From Selenomonadales bacterium 4137-cl (GTDB lineage: Bacteria; Bacillota; Negativicutes; Sporomusales; UBA7701): 64,000 nucleotides of DNA. Positions 44,246 through 53,207 of the stretch are shown here, in pieces; within the stretch, counting starts at the first letter, position 1, and each line of letters begins with the position of its first letter. A model generated the notes under the pieces. It was not told where the DNA came from, did no database searches, and was given only the letters and a program-made list of their open reading frames with translations. Location: positions 4,240,001 through 4,304,000 of the forward strand of contig JAUOZS010000001.1 in assembly GCA_032334055.1 (NCBI GenBank), read 5' to 3'. Both the position numbers and the translations under genes were made by a program.

Positions 44246-44272
44246 TAAAAATAGTTCGCGGCAAGGCGATAT
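44246..44272 (+). promoter_or_regulatory. Sigma-28/sigma-D type promoter of flagellin
   Basis: TAAA, 15 bases, then GGCGATAT, one mismatch from the Bacillus sigma-D -10 GCCGATAT. It is 114 bases before the flagellin start, leaving a long leader. Confidence 0.8.
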
Positions 44273-44343
44273 ATTGAATGAGATGTTTATCAGCCCCGCC
44301 GCCGGTCGGCCGACGGTCCGGCGGGCTGGTTTACACCAAAAAA

Positions 44344-44377
44344 CGGGCAAGGAAGCCCGCAGCAAAATTCAAGGAGG
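44344..44377 (+). promoter_or_regulatory. Probable CsrA-binding sites in the flagellin leader
   Basis: The hairpin CGGGC-AAGGAA-GCCCG shows GGA in its loop, and 12 bases later the ribosome site AAGGAGG carries GGA again. This two-site layout (one loop, one on the Shine-Dalgarno) is that of Bacillus hag mRNA. The start GTG is 9 bases beyond. Confidence 0.65.
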
Positions 44378-44386
44378 AATGAACCC

Positions 44387-45601
44387 GTGATTATCAACCA
44401 CAACATCGCAGCCCTCAACACCTACAACCGTCTGGCTGCCACCAACAACCAGACCAACAAGGCCCTCGAAAAACTGTCGTCCGGCCTCAGGATCAACCGC
44501 GCCGGCGACGACGCCGCCGGCCTGGCGATTTCGGAAAAAATGCGCGGCCAGATCCGCGGCCTCGACATGGCTTCGAAAAACGCCCAGGACAGCATCTCGC
44601 TCATCCAGACCGCTGAAGGCGCGCTGACCGAATCGCACAGCATCCTGCAGCGTATGCGCGAACTGGCCGTCCAGTCGGCTAACGACTCGAACACTGACCA
44701 GGACCGCCTCGAGCTGCAGGCTGAGGTCAAGAACCTCATCAGCGAGCTCGACCGTATCGGCAACACCACCGAATTCAACACCAAGAAACTGCTCGACGGC
44801 TCGGCCAAAGGCGTCAAGGAAGCGGTTGACGGCACCGTCCATGTCAACAACAACTCCTCGATCACCCTCAACGCCACCGACATGGCCGGCCTGGCCTCCG
44901 GCATCGCCGACACCGGCCTGAAAGACGGCGCCTTCATGATCGTCCGCGTCGCCGACCACGCCACCGCTGGTTTTGCAACGTCCGACTGGAAAGTCATCTC
45001 CAACGCCGGCAGCGAACTGAGCCTCTCCGACGCCTCCGCCGCTGGTATCGTTCTTACCTCCGACGTCATCACCATCGGCAGCGAAATCGCCGGCACCGGT
45101 ACCGGCGGCTGGGCCGTAACCGGCGGCAGCATGGACGCCCAGATGAAGGTCGGCGAAAGCCTCACCTTCGTGTTCGGCAAGCACGAAGCCGAGTCCAACG
45201 ACCTCGGCGGCTCGATCATGACCCAGATCGGCGCCAACGCCGGCCAGACGATGTTCATCGCCATCGGCGACATGCGCGCCAAGGCCATCGGCGTCGACGT
45301 CATCGACATCTCCAGCAAGTTCGGCGCCCAGACCGCCATCGAGACGGTCAACCTGGCGATCACCAAGGTCTCTTCGCAGAGAAGCTCCCTCGGCGCCATG
45401 CAGAACCGCCTCGAGCACACCATCAACAACCTCGGCGCGGCCTCCGAGAACCTGACCGCCGCCGAAAGCCGCATCCGCGACGTCGACATGGCCAAGGAAA
45501 TGATGAACTTCACCAAGTCCAACATCATCAGCCAGGCCGCGACCGCGATGCTCGCCCAAGCCAACCAGCAGCCGCAGGGCGTTCTCCAGCTCCTTCGGTA
45601 A
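44387..45601 (+). CDS. hag: Flagellin
   Basis: The filament subunit, 404 residues. The N-terminal D0/D1 helices run from INHNIAALNTYNRLAATNN to LDGS near residue 140, and the C-terminal D1/D0 from about 310 to ANQQPQGVLQLLR. The middle 170 residues are the surface domain and rich in Ser/Thr, fitting the adjacent sugar pathway as O-glycosylation sites. GTG start is used; an ATG three codons upstream opens only a tripeptide. Regulated by the sigma-28 type promoter and probably by CsrA. Confidence 0.96.
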   Translation: MIINHNIAALNTYNRLAATNNQTNKALEKLSSGLRINRAGDDAAGLAISEKMRGQIRGLDMASKNAQDSISLIQTAEGALTESHSILQRMRELAVQSANDSNTDQDRLELQAEVKNLISELDRIGNTTEFNTKKLLDGSAKGVKEAVDGTVHVNNNSSITLNATDMAGLASGIADTGLKDGAFMIVRVADHATAGFATSDWKVISNAGSELSLSDASAAGIVLTSDVITIGSEIAGTGTGGWAVTGGSMDAQMKVGESLTFVFGKHEAESNDLGGSIMTQIGANAGQTMFIAIGDMRAKAIGVDVIDISSKFGAQTAIETVNLAITKVSSQRSSLGAMQNRLEHTINNLGAASENLTAAESRIRDVDMAKEMMNFTKSNIISQAATAMLAQANQQPQGVLQLLR

Positions 45602-45633
45602 CAACCGGTAAAGACAAATACTATAAACATGGT

Positions 45634-45668
45634 GACGGGGCCAGAGGCGCAAGCCTGCTGGCCCTGTC
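45634..45668 (+). terminator. Strong hairpin after flagellin
   Basis: GACGGGGCCAG pairs with CTGGCCCTGTC with an AGGC-GCAA-GCCT stem in its loop. No T run follows, so it may protect the abundant flagellin mRNA rather than end it cleanly. Confidence 0.55.
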
Positions 45669-45697
45669 CATAGCATCAGGCGACTGGAGGATTTTTC

Positions 45698-45988
45698 ATG
45701 GACGACAAACTGTTCGCCGCCATCGACCAATTGCAGGAGGAAGTCTTCGCCTATCGGCCGGCTGGAATCAACGCCGCCTTCCTGGCGCTGGTCGACGCCC
45801 TGGAATACTGGGTAAACAACGTTTTCCGGGCGGAGGAGCGCCCCGCCCTCAACCGTCTGCTGGAACTCATGCTCACTGCCTTCGACAACAAAGACTACCT
45901 GCTGGCCGCCGACCTCGCCGAGTACGAACTCAGGCCGATGGCCGCAGCCGCCCGGAAGAGGAGCGCCGACAATGTCACTGTATGCTGA
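45698..45988 (+). CDS. Hypothetical protein between flagellin and Maf
   Basis: A 96-residue helical, acidic protein without recognised motifs (DKLFAAIDQLQEEVFAYR, FLALVDALEYWVNNVF, KDYLLAADLAEYELR). It overlaps maf by 17 bases, so it is likely cotranslated with it, and has a good GGAGG before the ATG. A small partner or chaperone of the flagellin glycosyltransferase is possible; this is only inference from position. Confidence 0.65.
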   Translation: MDDKLFAAIDQLQEEVFAYRPAGINAAFLALVDALEYWVNNVFRAEERPALNRLLELMLTAFDNKDYLLAADLAEYELRPMAAAARKRSADNVTVC

Positions 45989-47822
45989 CAACCTCGCCTT
46001 CATCGCCAAGCACAACCCCGCCGTCTACCGGGCCCTGGCCGCCGACGCCGGCGACGGCGCCGACTCCGCAGATTACCTGCCTGAATCCGACAATTTTATC
46101 GTCCGCCGCAACGGCATGCAAATCCTCCTTCACAGCGAATTCGACCGCGAACGAGAATTCGACCGCCTGCTTCAGCCGGTCGGTGAGGCCGACAAGACCG
46201 TCGTCATATTCGGCCTCGGCAACGGCCAGGTCCTGCAGGCCCTCCGCCGGCGGCATCCCGCCGTCGAACACCTCGTCGTCATCGAACCTAACGTCGAAAT
46301 CATGCGCTCTTTCCTCGCAAAGCACGACTTCGTGGAAAGCTTCAGCGTCTTCAATAAAGTATCGTTCGTCGTGGGCCAAAGTCCGGAAGAGGCCAGAAAA
46401 ATGCTCGAAGGCCTTGTATTGTCGCTGACCTTCGCCGAGAAAAAAATGGCCTTCATCGCTCCGATCGCCTACCGGACGCTGTACGCAGACTACCACGGCC
46501 TGCTTGTTCAAGGAACCCTGGAGGCCATCCGCTTTCACCGCGTCAACAAGAATACCCTGGAATCCTTCCGGCTGCACTGGCTGATCAACGACTGGCGCAA
46601 CCTCAGACACGTCTCCCCCGATGTCGGCGTATTCCGCGATACCTTTGCCGGTTGGCCGGCCGTCATCGTCTCCGCCGGCCCGTCGCTCAAGAAAAACATG
46701 CACCTGCTGCCCGAGGTCAAAAAACGGGCGCTTGTCATCGCCGTCGGCAGCGCCATCAGCATCCTCGACGCCCACGGCATCGTGCCCCATTTCCGCATCG
46801 CCGTCGATGCTACGGTCGAAAATCGGCCGCTATTCGAAAAAATCGACACTGCCGCCTGCCCGCTGCTCTACAACGACCACCTCTTCCACGAAATCCTTCC
46901 CGGCTACAAGGGCGCCAGAGTGCAGATGACGACGACCAACAACGACACCCTCGTGCCGCTGATATTTTCACGGGCCAAAATCAGTTCCTTGCCGGTGCGC
47001 AGCGGCTTTTCGGTCGCCAACATCGCCCTTTACCTGCTGGTTCAGCTGCGGTGCTCGACCATCGTCCTCATGGGCCAGGATCTCTGCTACACCCGCGGCA
47101 AGCTTCACGCCGAAGGCTCGTGGGACGAGGAAATCGAAGACCGCTACATCCGCAAGCAGATCGAAACCGTCGATATCCTCGGCAATCAAGTCTATACCGA
47201 CAAAACGTTCATCGGCATGAAAAAGATCTTCGAAAGCATCATTGCCGACAGTCCGGAAGTCAAATACTTCAACGCCACCGAAGGCGGCCTCGCCATCGAA
47301 GGCGCCGAAAACGTCGCCCTCGCCGACCTTCTGGCCGGCCCGCTGGCCGAGCCCCGGCCGGTCACCTCCACCATCGAAACCATCTTGGCCGCCGAAAACG
47401 CCAACCTGCCGGCGAAAGCCGAAAAAATCGCCGCATCAGTCGAAGGAATCGCCGGTGAAGTGGCGAAAATCATCGAATATTGCCGTAGCGTCGACCGGCA
47501 GTACATTAAAGTACACCAATTGGTGGAAACCGGGGTCAACCGCGACCGGGTAATGGCGGAGACGAAAAAGCTGCGCACCCTGGTCGCGAAACTTGACAAG
47601 GTCGAGTACTACGCCAAAGTCGTGAAACCGGTCTTTGCCGAACGGTTCGAAATCCGCCGCGGCGCGATGGATTACAAGAACGACGACTGGCGCCGGCAAT
47701 GGAGCGGAGAGATCGGCCTGCTGCGCCTGGAAATGCAGGAGATCCAGGAATACGTGCTTCGTACCCAGGCACTCATCGAAGAATATCAGGGAAAACGCCG
47801 CCTCAACATCGTCTTCGAATAA
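45972..47822 (+). CDS. maf: Motility accessory factor (Maf) family flagellin glycosyltransferase
   Basis: Maf proteins (DUF115, related to MptE pterin kinases) transfer pseudaminic or legionaminic acid to flagellin. This 616-residue protein has VIFGLGNGQVLQALRRR and the DUF115 core from about 220 to 390, with VIVSAGPSLKKNMHLLPEV and VLMGQDLCYTRGKLHAEG. It is encoded after flagellin and before the pse genes, the classic arrangement. It is predicted cytoplasmic: glycans are added before export. Confidence 0.9.
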   Translation: MSLYADNLAFIAKHNPAVYRALAADAGDGADSADYLPESDNFIVRRNGMQILLHSEFDREREFDRLLQPVGEADKTVVIFGLGNGQVLQALRRRHPAVEHLVVIEPNVEIMRSFLAKHDFVESFSVFNKVSFVVGQSPEEARKMLEGLVLSLTFAEKKMAFIAPIAYRTLYADYHGLLVQGTLEAIRFHRVNKNTLESFRLHWLINDWRNLRHVSPDVGVFRDTFAGWPAVIVSAGPSLKKNMHLLPEVKKRALVIAVGSAISILDAHGIVPHFRIAVDATVENRPLFEKIDTAACPLLYNDHLFHEILPGYKGARVQMTTTNNDTLVPLIFSRAKISSLPVRSGFSVANIALYLLVQLRCSTIVLMGQDLCYTRGKLHAEGSWDEEIEDRYIRKQIETVDILGNQVYTDKTFIGMKKIFESIIADSPEVKYFNATEGGLAIEGAENVALADLLAGPLAEPRPVTSTIETILAAENANLPAKAEKIAASVEGIAGEVAKIIEYCRSVDRQYIKVHQLVETGVNRDRVMAETKKLRTLVAKLDKVEYYAKVVKPVFAERFEIRRGAMDYKNDDWRRQWSGEIGLLRLEMQEIQEYVLRTQALIEEYQGKRRLNIVFE

Positions 47823-47896
47823 AGGGGCGTCTCCCGGAATGCAGGGCGGGATTTCCGCCCCGGCGCAGACGATAAACTAACAAACCGGAGGTTCTC

Positions 47897-48883
47897 ATGT
47901 TCACGGACAAAACAGTTCTCATCACCGGCGGGACTGGATCTTTCGGCAAGCAATGCGTCAGGGACGTCCTGGCACAGTTCAAACCGCGGCGCCTCATCGT
48001 CTATTCGCGCGACGAACTCAAACAGTTCGAAATGCAGCAGGAATTCGCCGGCGACGAAATGCGCTTCTTCATCGGCGATGTCCGCGACCCGGAGCGCCTC
48101 AAGCAGGCCATGCGCGGCGTCGACTTCGTCATCCACGCCGCGGCGCTCAAGCAGGTGCCCGCCGCCGAGTACAACCCGATGGAGTGCATCAAGACCAACA
48201 TCTACGGGGCGGAAAACGTCATCAAAGCCGCCATCGACAACGGCGTCAGGAAAGTCGTCGCCCTCTCCACCGACAAAGCGGCCAACCCCATCAACCTCTA
48301 CGGCGCGACCAAACTGGCCTCCGACAAACTTTTCGTAGCCGCCAACAACATATCGGGTGAAGGCGGCACAAGATTTTCCGTCGTCCGCTACGGCAACGTC
48401 GTCGGCTCGCGCGGCTCCGTCATCCCGTTCTTCAAGAAACTGGCGGCCGGCGGCGCCTCCGAACTGCCTGTCACCGACGACCGCATGACCCGCTTCTGGA
48501 TTACCCTGCCCCAGGGCGTGCAATTCGTGCTCAAAGCCTTCCAGCGCATGCAGGGCGGGGAAATATTCGTTCCCAAGATCCCCTCGATGGGGATCGTCGA
48601 CCTCGCCAAAGCGATAGCGCCCGGCCTGCCGATCAAAATAATCGGCATCCGCCCCGGCGAAAAACTCCACGAAATCATGTGCCCGGCCGACGACTCCCAC
48701 CTGACGATCGAATTCGAAGACCACTACGTCATCAAGCCGACCATCACTTTCTTCAGCCCGCTGGATTACAGCGTCAACCAACTGGGCGAGCGGGGGCGGC
48801 CGGTGCCGCAAGGCTTCGAATACAACTCCGGGAGCAACCGGGAATTTCTCACCCCCGACCAACTGCGGGAGATGATAAAATGA
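47897..48883 (+). CDS. pseB: UDP-N-acetylglucosamine 4,6-dehydratase (inverting)
   Basis: First step of pseudaminic acid synthesis: forms UDP-2-acetamido-2,6-dideoxy-beta-L-arabino-hexos-4-ulose. The 328-residue SDR has GGTGSFGKQCV, AALKQVPAAEYNP, the catalytic Thr/Asp region LSTDKAANPINLYGATK and RYGNVVGSRGSVIPFF. RFWITLPQGVQF is typical of PseB/FlaA1. ATGA overlap with pseC implies coupling. Confidence 0.95.
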   Translation: MFTDKTVLITGGTGSFGKQCVRDVLAQFKPRRLIVYSRDELKQFEMQQEFAGDEMRFFIGDVRDPERLKQAMRGVDFVIHAAALKQVPAAEYNPMECIKTNIYGAENVIKAAIDNGVRKVVALSTDKAANPINLYGATKLASDKLFVAANNISGEGGTRFSVVRYGNVVGSRGSVIPFFKKLAAGGASELPVTDDRMTRFWITLPQGVQFVLKAFQRMQGGEIFVPKIPSMGIVDLAKAIAPGLPIKIIGIRPGEKLHEIMCPADDSHLTIEFEDHYVIKPTITFFSPLDYSVNQLGERGRPVPQGFEYNSGSNREFLTPDQLREMIK

Positions 48884-50040
48884 TCCCCTACGGGCGCCAA
48901 TCGATCAGCGACGACGACATCGAAGCCGTGGTCCGCGTCCTGCGGTCCGACTGGCTCACCACCGGGCCGAACGTCAAAGAATTCGAAGACAAAGTCGCGC
49001 GCTACTGCGGCGCCCGCCACGCCGTCGCCGTCAACAGCGCCACCTCGGCCCTCCACATCGCCTGTCTGGCCGCCGGCCTTGCGCCCGGCGACACCCTTTG
49101 GACCTCGCCCAACACCTTCATCGCGTCAGCCAACGCCGCCCTGTACTGCGGCGCGGAAGTAGACTTCGTGGACATTGATCCCCGCACGTACAACATCAGC
49201 GTCGCATGCCTGGAAAGCAAACTGGCCGCCGCCGAAAAGGCGGGCAAACTGCCAAAGGCGGTTGTCCCCGTGGACTTCGCGGGCCAATCCTGCGAAATGG
49301 AACAAATCCGCGCCCTGGCCGACCGCTACGGCTTCACCGTCATCGAAGACGCCGCCCACGCCATCGGCGGCCGCTACGGCGAACGCAAAACCGGCGACTG
49401 CGCCTACGCCGACATGACCGTCTTCAGCTTTCATCCCGTAAAGGTTATCACCACCGGGGAAGGCGGCATGGTTCTAACCAACAACGACGAACTTTACGGC
49501 AGGCTTGCCAGGCTGAGGAGCCACGGCATCACCCGCGACCCGGCGGAAATGTCCGGCGGCAGCGACGGCCCGTGGTACTACCAGCAACTCGACCTCGGCT
49601 ACAACTACCGGATGACCGATCTCCAGGCCGCGCTCGGCAGCAGCCAGATGGACCGCATCGACCAATTCGTCGCCCGGCGGCGGGAAATCGCCGCCCGCTA
49701 CACCCGTGAGTTCGCCAGCCTGCCTGTCATAACTCCCTATCAGCGGCCGGAAACCCGGTCGGCCTGGCACCTGTACGTCCTTTGCCTCGACCCCGCCCGG
49801 ACGGCAAAGAGCCGGTCCGAGGTCTTCGCCCGCCTCGTTGCGCTGGGCATCGGCGTCAACGTCCACTACATACCTGTTCACACCCAGCCCTACTTTAGGC
49901 GGCGGTTCGGATTCCAGCCGAACATCTGCCCCAACGCCCTCGCTTACTACGACGCCTGCCTCAGCCTGCCGATCTTCCCCGGTCTCACGGACGACATGCA
50001 AACCCACGTAATCGCGAGCGTTAAAGAGGCGCTGCGATGA
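48880..50040 (+). CDS. pseC: UDP-4-amino-4,6-dideoxy-N-acetyl-L-altrosamine transaminase
   Basis: PLP transaminase that aminates the PseB product at C4. 386 residues, starting IPYGRQSISDDDIEAVV, the family opening. The lysine is in FSFHPVKVITTGEGGM and the Asp in IEDAAHAIGG. I place the start at the ATG that overlaps the pseB stop; the frame is open further upstream within pseB but that part is not the family. Confidence 0.95.
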   Translation: MIPYGRQSISDDDIEAVVRVLRSDWLTTGPNVKEFEDKVARYCGARHAVAVNSATSALHIACLAAGLAPGDTLWTSPNTFIASANAALYCGAEVDFVDIDPRTYNISVACLESKLAAAEKAGKLPKAVVPVDFAGQSCEMEQIRALADRYGFTVIEDAAHAIGGRYGERKTGDCAYADMTVFSFHPVKVITTGEGGMVLTNNDELYGRLARLRSHGITRDPAEMSGGSDGPWYYQQLDLGYNYRMTDLQAALGSSQMDRIDQFVARRREIAARYTREFASLPVITPYQRPETRSAWHLYVLCLDPARTAKSRSEVFARLVALGIGVNVHYIPVHTQPYFRRRFGFQPNICPNALAYYDACLSLPIFPGLTDDMQTHVIASVKEALR

Positions 50041-50768
50041 AAACCGTTATTATCTCCCAGGCCCGCATGACCTCCACCCGCCTGCCGGGGAAAATTCTGA
50101 AAGAGGTGCTCGGCAAACCGCTGCTCGAATATCAGCTGGAACGCCTGCGGCGGGTCGCCAATGCCGACGCGGTCGTGATCGCCACCACCGTCAACCCCGC
50201 CGACGACCCTGTCGCCGAGCTGTGCGGCCGTCTCGGAGCGCCCTGCTTCCGCGGCCCCGAGAACGACGTGCTCGCCCGCTACTATCACGCCGCCCGCGAG
50301 CACGGCGCCGACACCGTCGTCAGAGTGACCTCCGACTGCCCGCTCATCGACCCGGCCGTCGTCGCCGCCGTGATCGGCAAGTTCAAACGCGAGCCGCGGC
50401 AGTTCGACTATGTCGCCAACGTCCTTGTCCGCACATATCCCCGCGGCATGGACACCGAGGTATTCTCCATGCAGGCGCTCGCCGAAGCCCATCGCGAAGC
50501 AACGCTGCCGGCGCACCGCGAACACGTCACCCCCTTCATCCACAGCCAGCCGGCGCGTTACCGGCTGAGCAACGTCGAGAACGACACCGACTGCAGCCGC
50601 TACCGCTGGACAGTCGACACCCCCGAAGACTTTGACCTCATCAGCAAAATCATCGCCGCCGTCTGGCCGGCACGGCCGGAATTCACCCTGGCCGACTGCC
50701 TGACGGCCTACCGGGACCACCCCGAATGGCTGGCAATCAACAGCCACATCGAACAGAAAAAAGTCTAG
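50037..50768 (+). CDS. pseF: SpsF-type cytidylyltransferase, probable CMP-pseudaminate synthase
   Basis: Couples CMP to the finished nonulosonate. The 243-residue protein has the nucleotidyltransferase start VIISQARMTSTRLPGK and VRVTSDCPLID, and the SpsF-like FDYVANVLVRTYPRGMDTEVF and HREHVTPFI. It matches the cytidylyltransferase family of SpsF rather than the C. jejuni PseF sequence, but it is the only such enzyme in a complete pse set. It overlaps pseC by four bases. Confidence 0.8.
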   Translation: MKTVIISQARMTSTRLPGKILKEVLGKPLLEYQLERLRRVANADAVVIATTVNPADDPVAELCGRLGAPCFRGPENDVLARYYHAAREHGADTVVRVTSDCPLIDPAVVAAVIGKFKREPRQFDYVANVLVRTYPRGMDTEVFSMQALAEAHREATLPAHREHVTPFIHSQPARYRLSNVENDTDCSRYRWTVDTPEDFDLISKIIAAVWPARPEFTLADCLTAYRDHPEWLAINSHIEQKKV

Positions 50769-50786
50769 AAGGGGCTGAGCCAACCG

Positions 50787-51401
50787 ATGTACAAAACCGA
50801 GCAGGAAAAATTCTGGGCCGGGCAATTCGGCGACGAATACGTCGAGCGCAACCGGGGCGGAGATATAATCGCCAGCAACACCGCCATGTTTGCGCGGATC
50901 ATGGCGCGAACGAACGGCGTAAAATCCCTCATCGAATTCGGCGCCAACATTGGCCTCAATCTTATCGCCATCCGCCAGCTTTATCCGGACATCGAGCTTT
51001 CCGCCATCGAAATCAACGAAAGAGCGGTTGCCCGGCTGACAGCCCTCGAATACATCAAGACCTACCCCATGTCCATCCTCGACTTCGCCGGCGACTACCA
51101 GCGCGACTTTGCCCTTATCAAAGGCGTCCTCATCCACCTCAACCCCGACGTCCTTCCCCAGGTCTACGATCTCCTCTACCGGACAAGCAAGCGCTACATC
51201 TGCCTGGCGGAATACTACAACCCGGCCCCGGTCGAAATCTCCTACCGCGGCCATAGCGGCAAACTGTTCAAACGCGACTTCGCCGGCGAAATGCTTGAGC
51301 GGTTCGCCGACCTGAAGCTTATCGACTACGGCTTCGTCTACCACCGGGACCCGAACTTTCCCCAGGACGACCTCACCTGGTTCCTGCTGGAAAAAAAGTA
51401 A
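50787..51401 (+). CDS. Pseudaminic acid biosynthesis-associated methyltransferase
   Basis: A 204-residue SAM-dependent methyltransferase of the TIGR03587 type. The SAM motif is SLIEFGANIGLNLIAI; the start TEQEKFWAGQFGDEYVERN is characteristic of the family, and LIKGVLIHLNPD is the motif after the SAM strands. It may methylate the amino, acetamidino or acyl group of the nonulosonate; the position is unknown. Confidence 0.85.
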   Translation: MYKTEQEKFWAGQFGDEYVERNRGGDIIASNTAMFARIMARTNGVKSLIEFGANIGLNLIAIRQLYPDIELSAIEINERAVARLTALEYIKTYPMSILDFAGDYQRDFALIKGVLIHLNPDVLPQVYDLLYRTSKRYICLAEYYNPAPVEISYRGHSGKLFKRDFAGEMLERFADLKLIDYGFVYHRDPNFPQDDLTWFLLEKK

Positions 51402-51416
51402 TGTTGGGGTGATACG

Positions 51417-52562
51417 ATGCGCTACTGTAACAAATGCGTTATGCCCGATACCAAGCCGGACCTCAAATTTAACGACCAGGGCGTCTGCAGCGCCTGCGAA
51501 AGCTTCGCCCAGCGTAAGGAAGTCGACTGGGACGTCCGAAAACTCGAACTGCAGACAATCCTGGACAAATACCGCTCCAAGGACGGGACGAACTGGGACT
51601 GCATCGTTCCGGTCAGCGGCGGCAAAGACAGCCACTACCAGGTAATCCGCATGCTGCAGCTGGGCATGAACCCGCTGTGCGTCACTGCCACCACCTGCCA
51701 CCTCTCCGACATCGGCCGGCGCAACATCGAAAACCTCAAGGCCCTGGGCGTCGACTACGTCGAATTCACCACCAACCCCGTCGTCCGGAAGAAACTCAAC
51801 CGCATCGGCCTCACCCAGGTGGGCGACATTTCCTGGCCCGAGCACTGCGGCATTTTCACCATCCCTGTGCGCGCAGCCGTCCAGTATAACATCCCCCTCA
51901 TCATTTGGGGGGAAAACTCCCAGAACGAATACGGCGGCCCGGCGGCGGCGGCGGAAAACAACATTCTCACCCGGCGCTGGCTGGAGGAGTTCGGGGGGCT
52001 GCTGGGGCTAAGGGTATCGGACCTCATCGGCCTCGACGGCATCGAAAAAAGACATCTCATCCCCTTCACCTATCCCTCGGACGAAGAACTGCAGCGGGTC
52101 GGAGTCACCGGGATCTTCCTCGGCCACTACCTGCCGTGGGACGGCTACGCCAACGCGCTCATCTCGCAGGCGAGCGGCTTCGCCACCCTCCAGACCACCG
52201 TAGAAGGCTCGGTCGTCAACTACGAAAATCTGGACAACTACCAAACCGGCATTCACGACTACTTCAAATATCTTAAATTCGGCTTCGGCCGGGCGACCGA
52301 CATCGCCTGTCTCCACCTGCGCCGCGGGCGGATCACCCGCCAGGACGCCATCGAAATGGTCCGCCGCCATGACGGCAAATTCCCCTGGACGTACCTCGGC
52401 AAGCCGCTGGAGGAAATCCTGGCGCCGCTGGATCTTTCCCTCGACGAATTCATAAAAATCTGCGACCGGTTCACCAACAAAAAGATATTTCTTACTGACG
52501 CCAAAGGCAACCTCGTCAAAGACCGGCACATGAACCTCGCCAAAAAGCATCATCCCGAGTAA
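51417..52562 (+). CDS. pseA: N-acetyl sugar amidotransferase, PseA/WbpG type (module 2)
   Basis: Would convert the 7-acetamido group of pseudaminic acid to acetamidino, as PseA does in Campylobacter. The 381-residue protein has CNKC and CSAC near the N-terminus and the PP-loop PVSGGKDSHY near residue 64. Its N-terminus MRYCNKCVMPDTKPDLKF is TIGR03573-like. It is clearly diverged from module 1 (SGGVDS), and composition is G/C-rich. HisH and HisF follow at once. Confidence 0.88.
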   Translation: MRYCNKCVMPDTKPDLKFNDQGVCSACESFAQRKEVDWDVRKLELQTILDKYRSKDGTNWDCIVPVSGGKDSHYQVIRMLQLGMNPLCVTATTCHLSDIGRRNIENLKALGVDYVEFTTNPVVRKKLNRIGLTQVGDISWPEHCGIFTIPVRAAVQYNIPLIIWGENSQNEYGGPAAAAENNILTRRWLEEFGGLLGLRVSDLIGLDGIEKRHLIPFTYPSDEELQRVGVTGIFLGHYLPWDGYANALISQASGFATLQTTVEGSVVNYENLDNYQTGIHDYFKYLKFGFGRATDIACLHLRRGRITRQDAIEMVRRHDGKFPWTYLGKPLEEILAPLDLSLDEFIKICDRFTNKKIFLTDAKGNLVKDRHMNLAKKHHPE

Positions 52563-52576
52563 ACAGGAGAAACGCC

Positions 52577-53206
52577 ATGCATGTGCTAGTGATCGACTAC
52601 GGAATGAGCAACCTCGGCTCGATAAGGCGGGCCCTCGAAGAATGCGGCGCCTCCGTCGTCGTCTCCGACGACCCCCGCGATATCCAAAATGCCTCCCATA
52701 TCGTCCTGCCGGGCGTCGGCGCCTTCGGCGACGGCATGCGGAACTTGAACGACCAAGGCTGGACGGAGAAGCTGCGGCAAACGGTCCGCGAAGACGGCAT
52801 CCCCTTGTTGGGCATTTGCCTCGGAATGCAACTGCTGGCCGACAAGGGCCACGAAGGGGGCGAACACGCCGGACTCGGCCTCGTGCCCGGGGAAGTCCGG
52901 CGCTTCGTCGCGACCGCCGATCACGAACGGATACCGCATGTCGGCTGGAACGAAATCAAGCGGACGGCGGACAGCCCGTTGCTCGACAACATCGGCGACG
53001 GCACCGACTTCTACTTCGTTCACAGCTACCATTTCGTCGCCGGCGAACAGCGCTGCGTGCTTGCCACCACACCCTACTGCGGCACCTTCCACGCGGTGGT
53101 CGCCAAGGACAATGTCTTCGGCGTCCAGTTCCACCCCGAAAAAAGCGGCCCGATGGGGTTCAGGCTGTTGAGCAATTTTCTCAACTTCTGGCAAGTGGAG
53201 GCCTAG
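52577..53206 (+). CDS. hisH3: HisH-like glutaminase of the pseudaminate amidotransferase (module 2)
   Basis: A 209-residue class I glutaminase with the nucleophile in GICLGMQLLADKG and GVQFHPEKSG with His/Glu. It makes ammonia for the HisF-like partner one base downstream. AACAGGAGAAAC lies before the ATG. The full set matches the Campylobacter order pseA-hisH-hisF. Confidence 0.9.
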   Translation: MHVLVIDYGMSNLGSIRRALEECGASVVVSDDPRDIQNASHIVLPGVGAFGDGMRNLNDQGWTEKLRQTVREDGIPLLGICLGMQLLADKGHEGGEHAGLGLVPGEVRRFVATADHERIPHVGWNEIKRTADSPLLDNIGDGTDFYFVHSYHFVAGEQRCVLATTPYCGTFHAVVAKDNVFGVQFHPEKSGPMGFRLLSNFLNFWQVEA

Positions 53207-53207
53207 C

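Noticed and set aside
44379..44390. ATG-initiated tripeptide frame overlapping the flagellin GTG
   Set aside because: The ATG is only one base from the Shine-Dalgarno core, too close for efficient initiation; the GTG has the right spacing and begins the conserved flagellin N-terminus.
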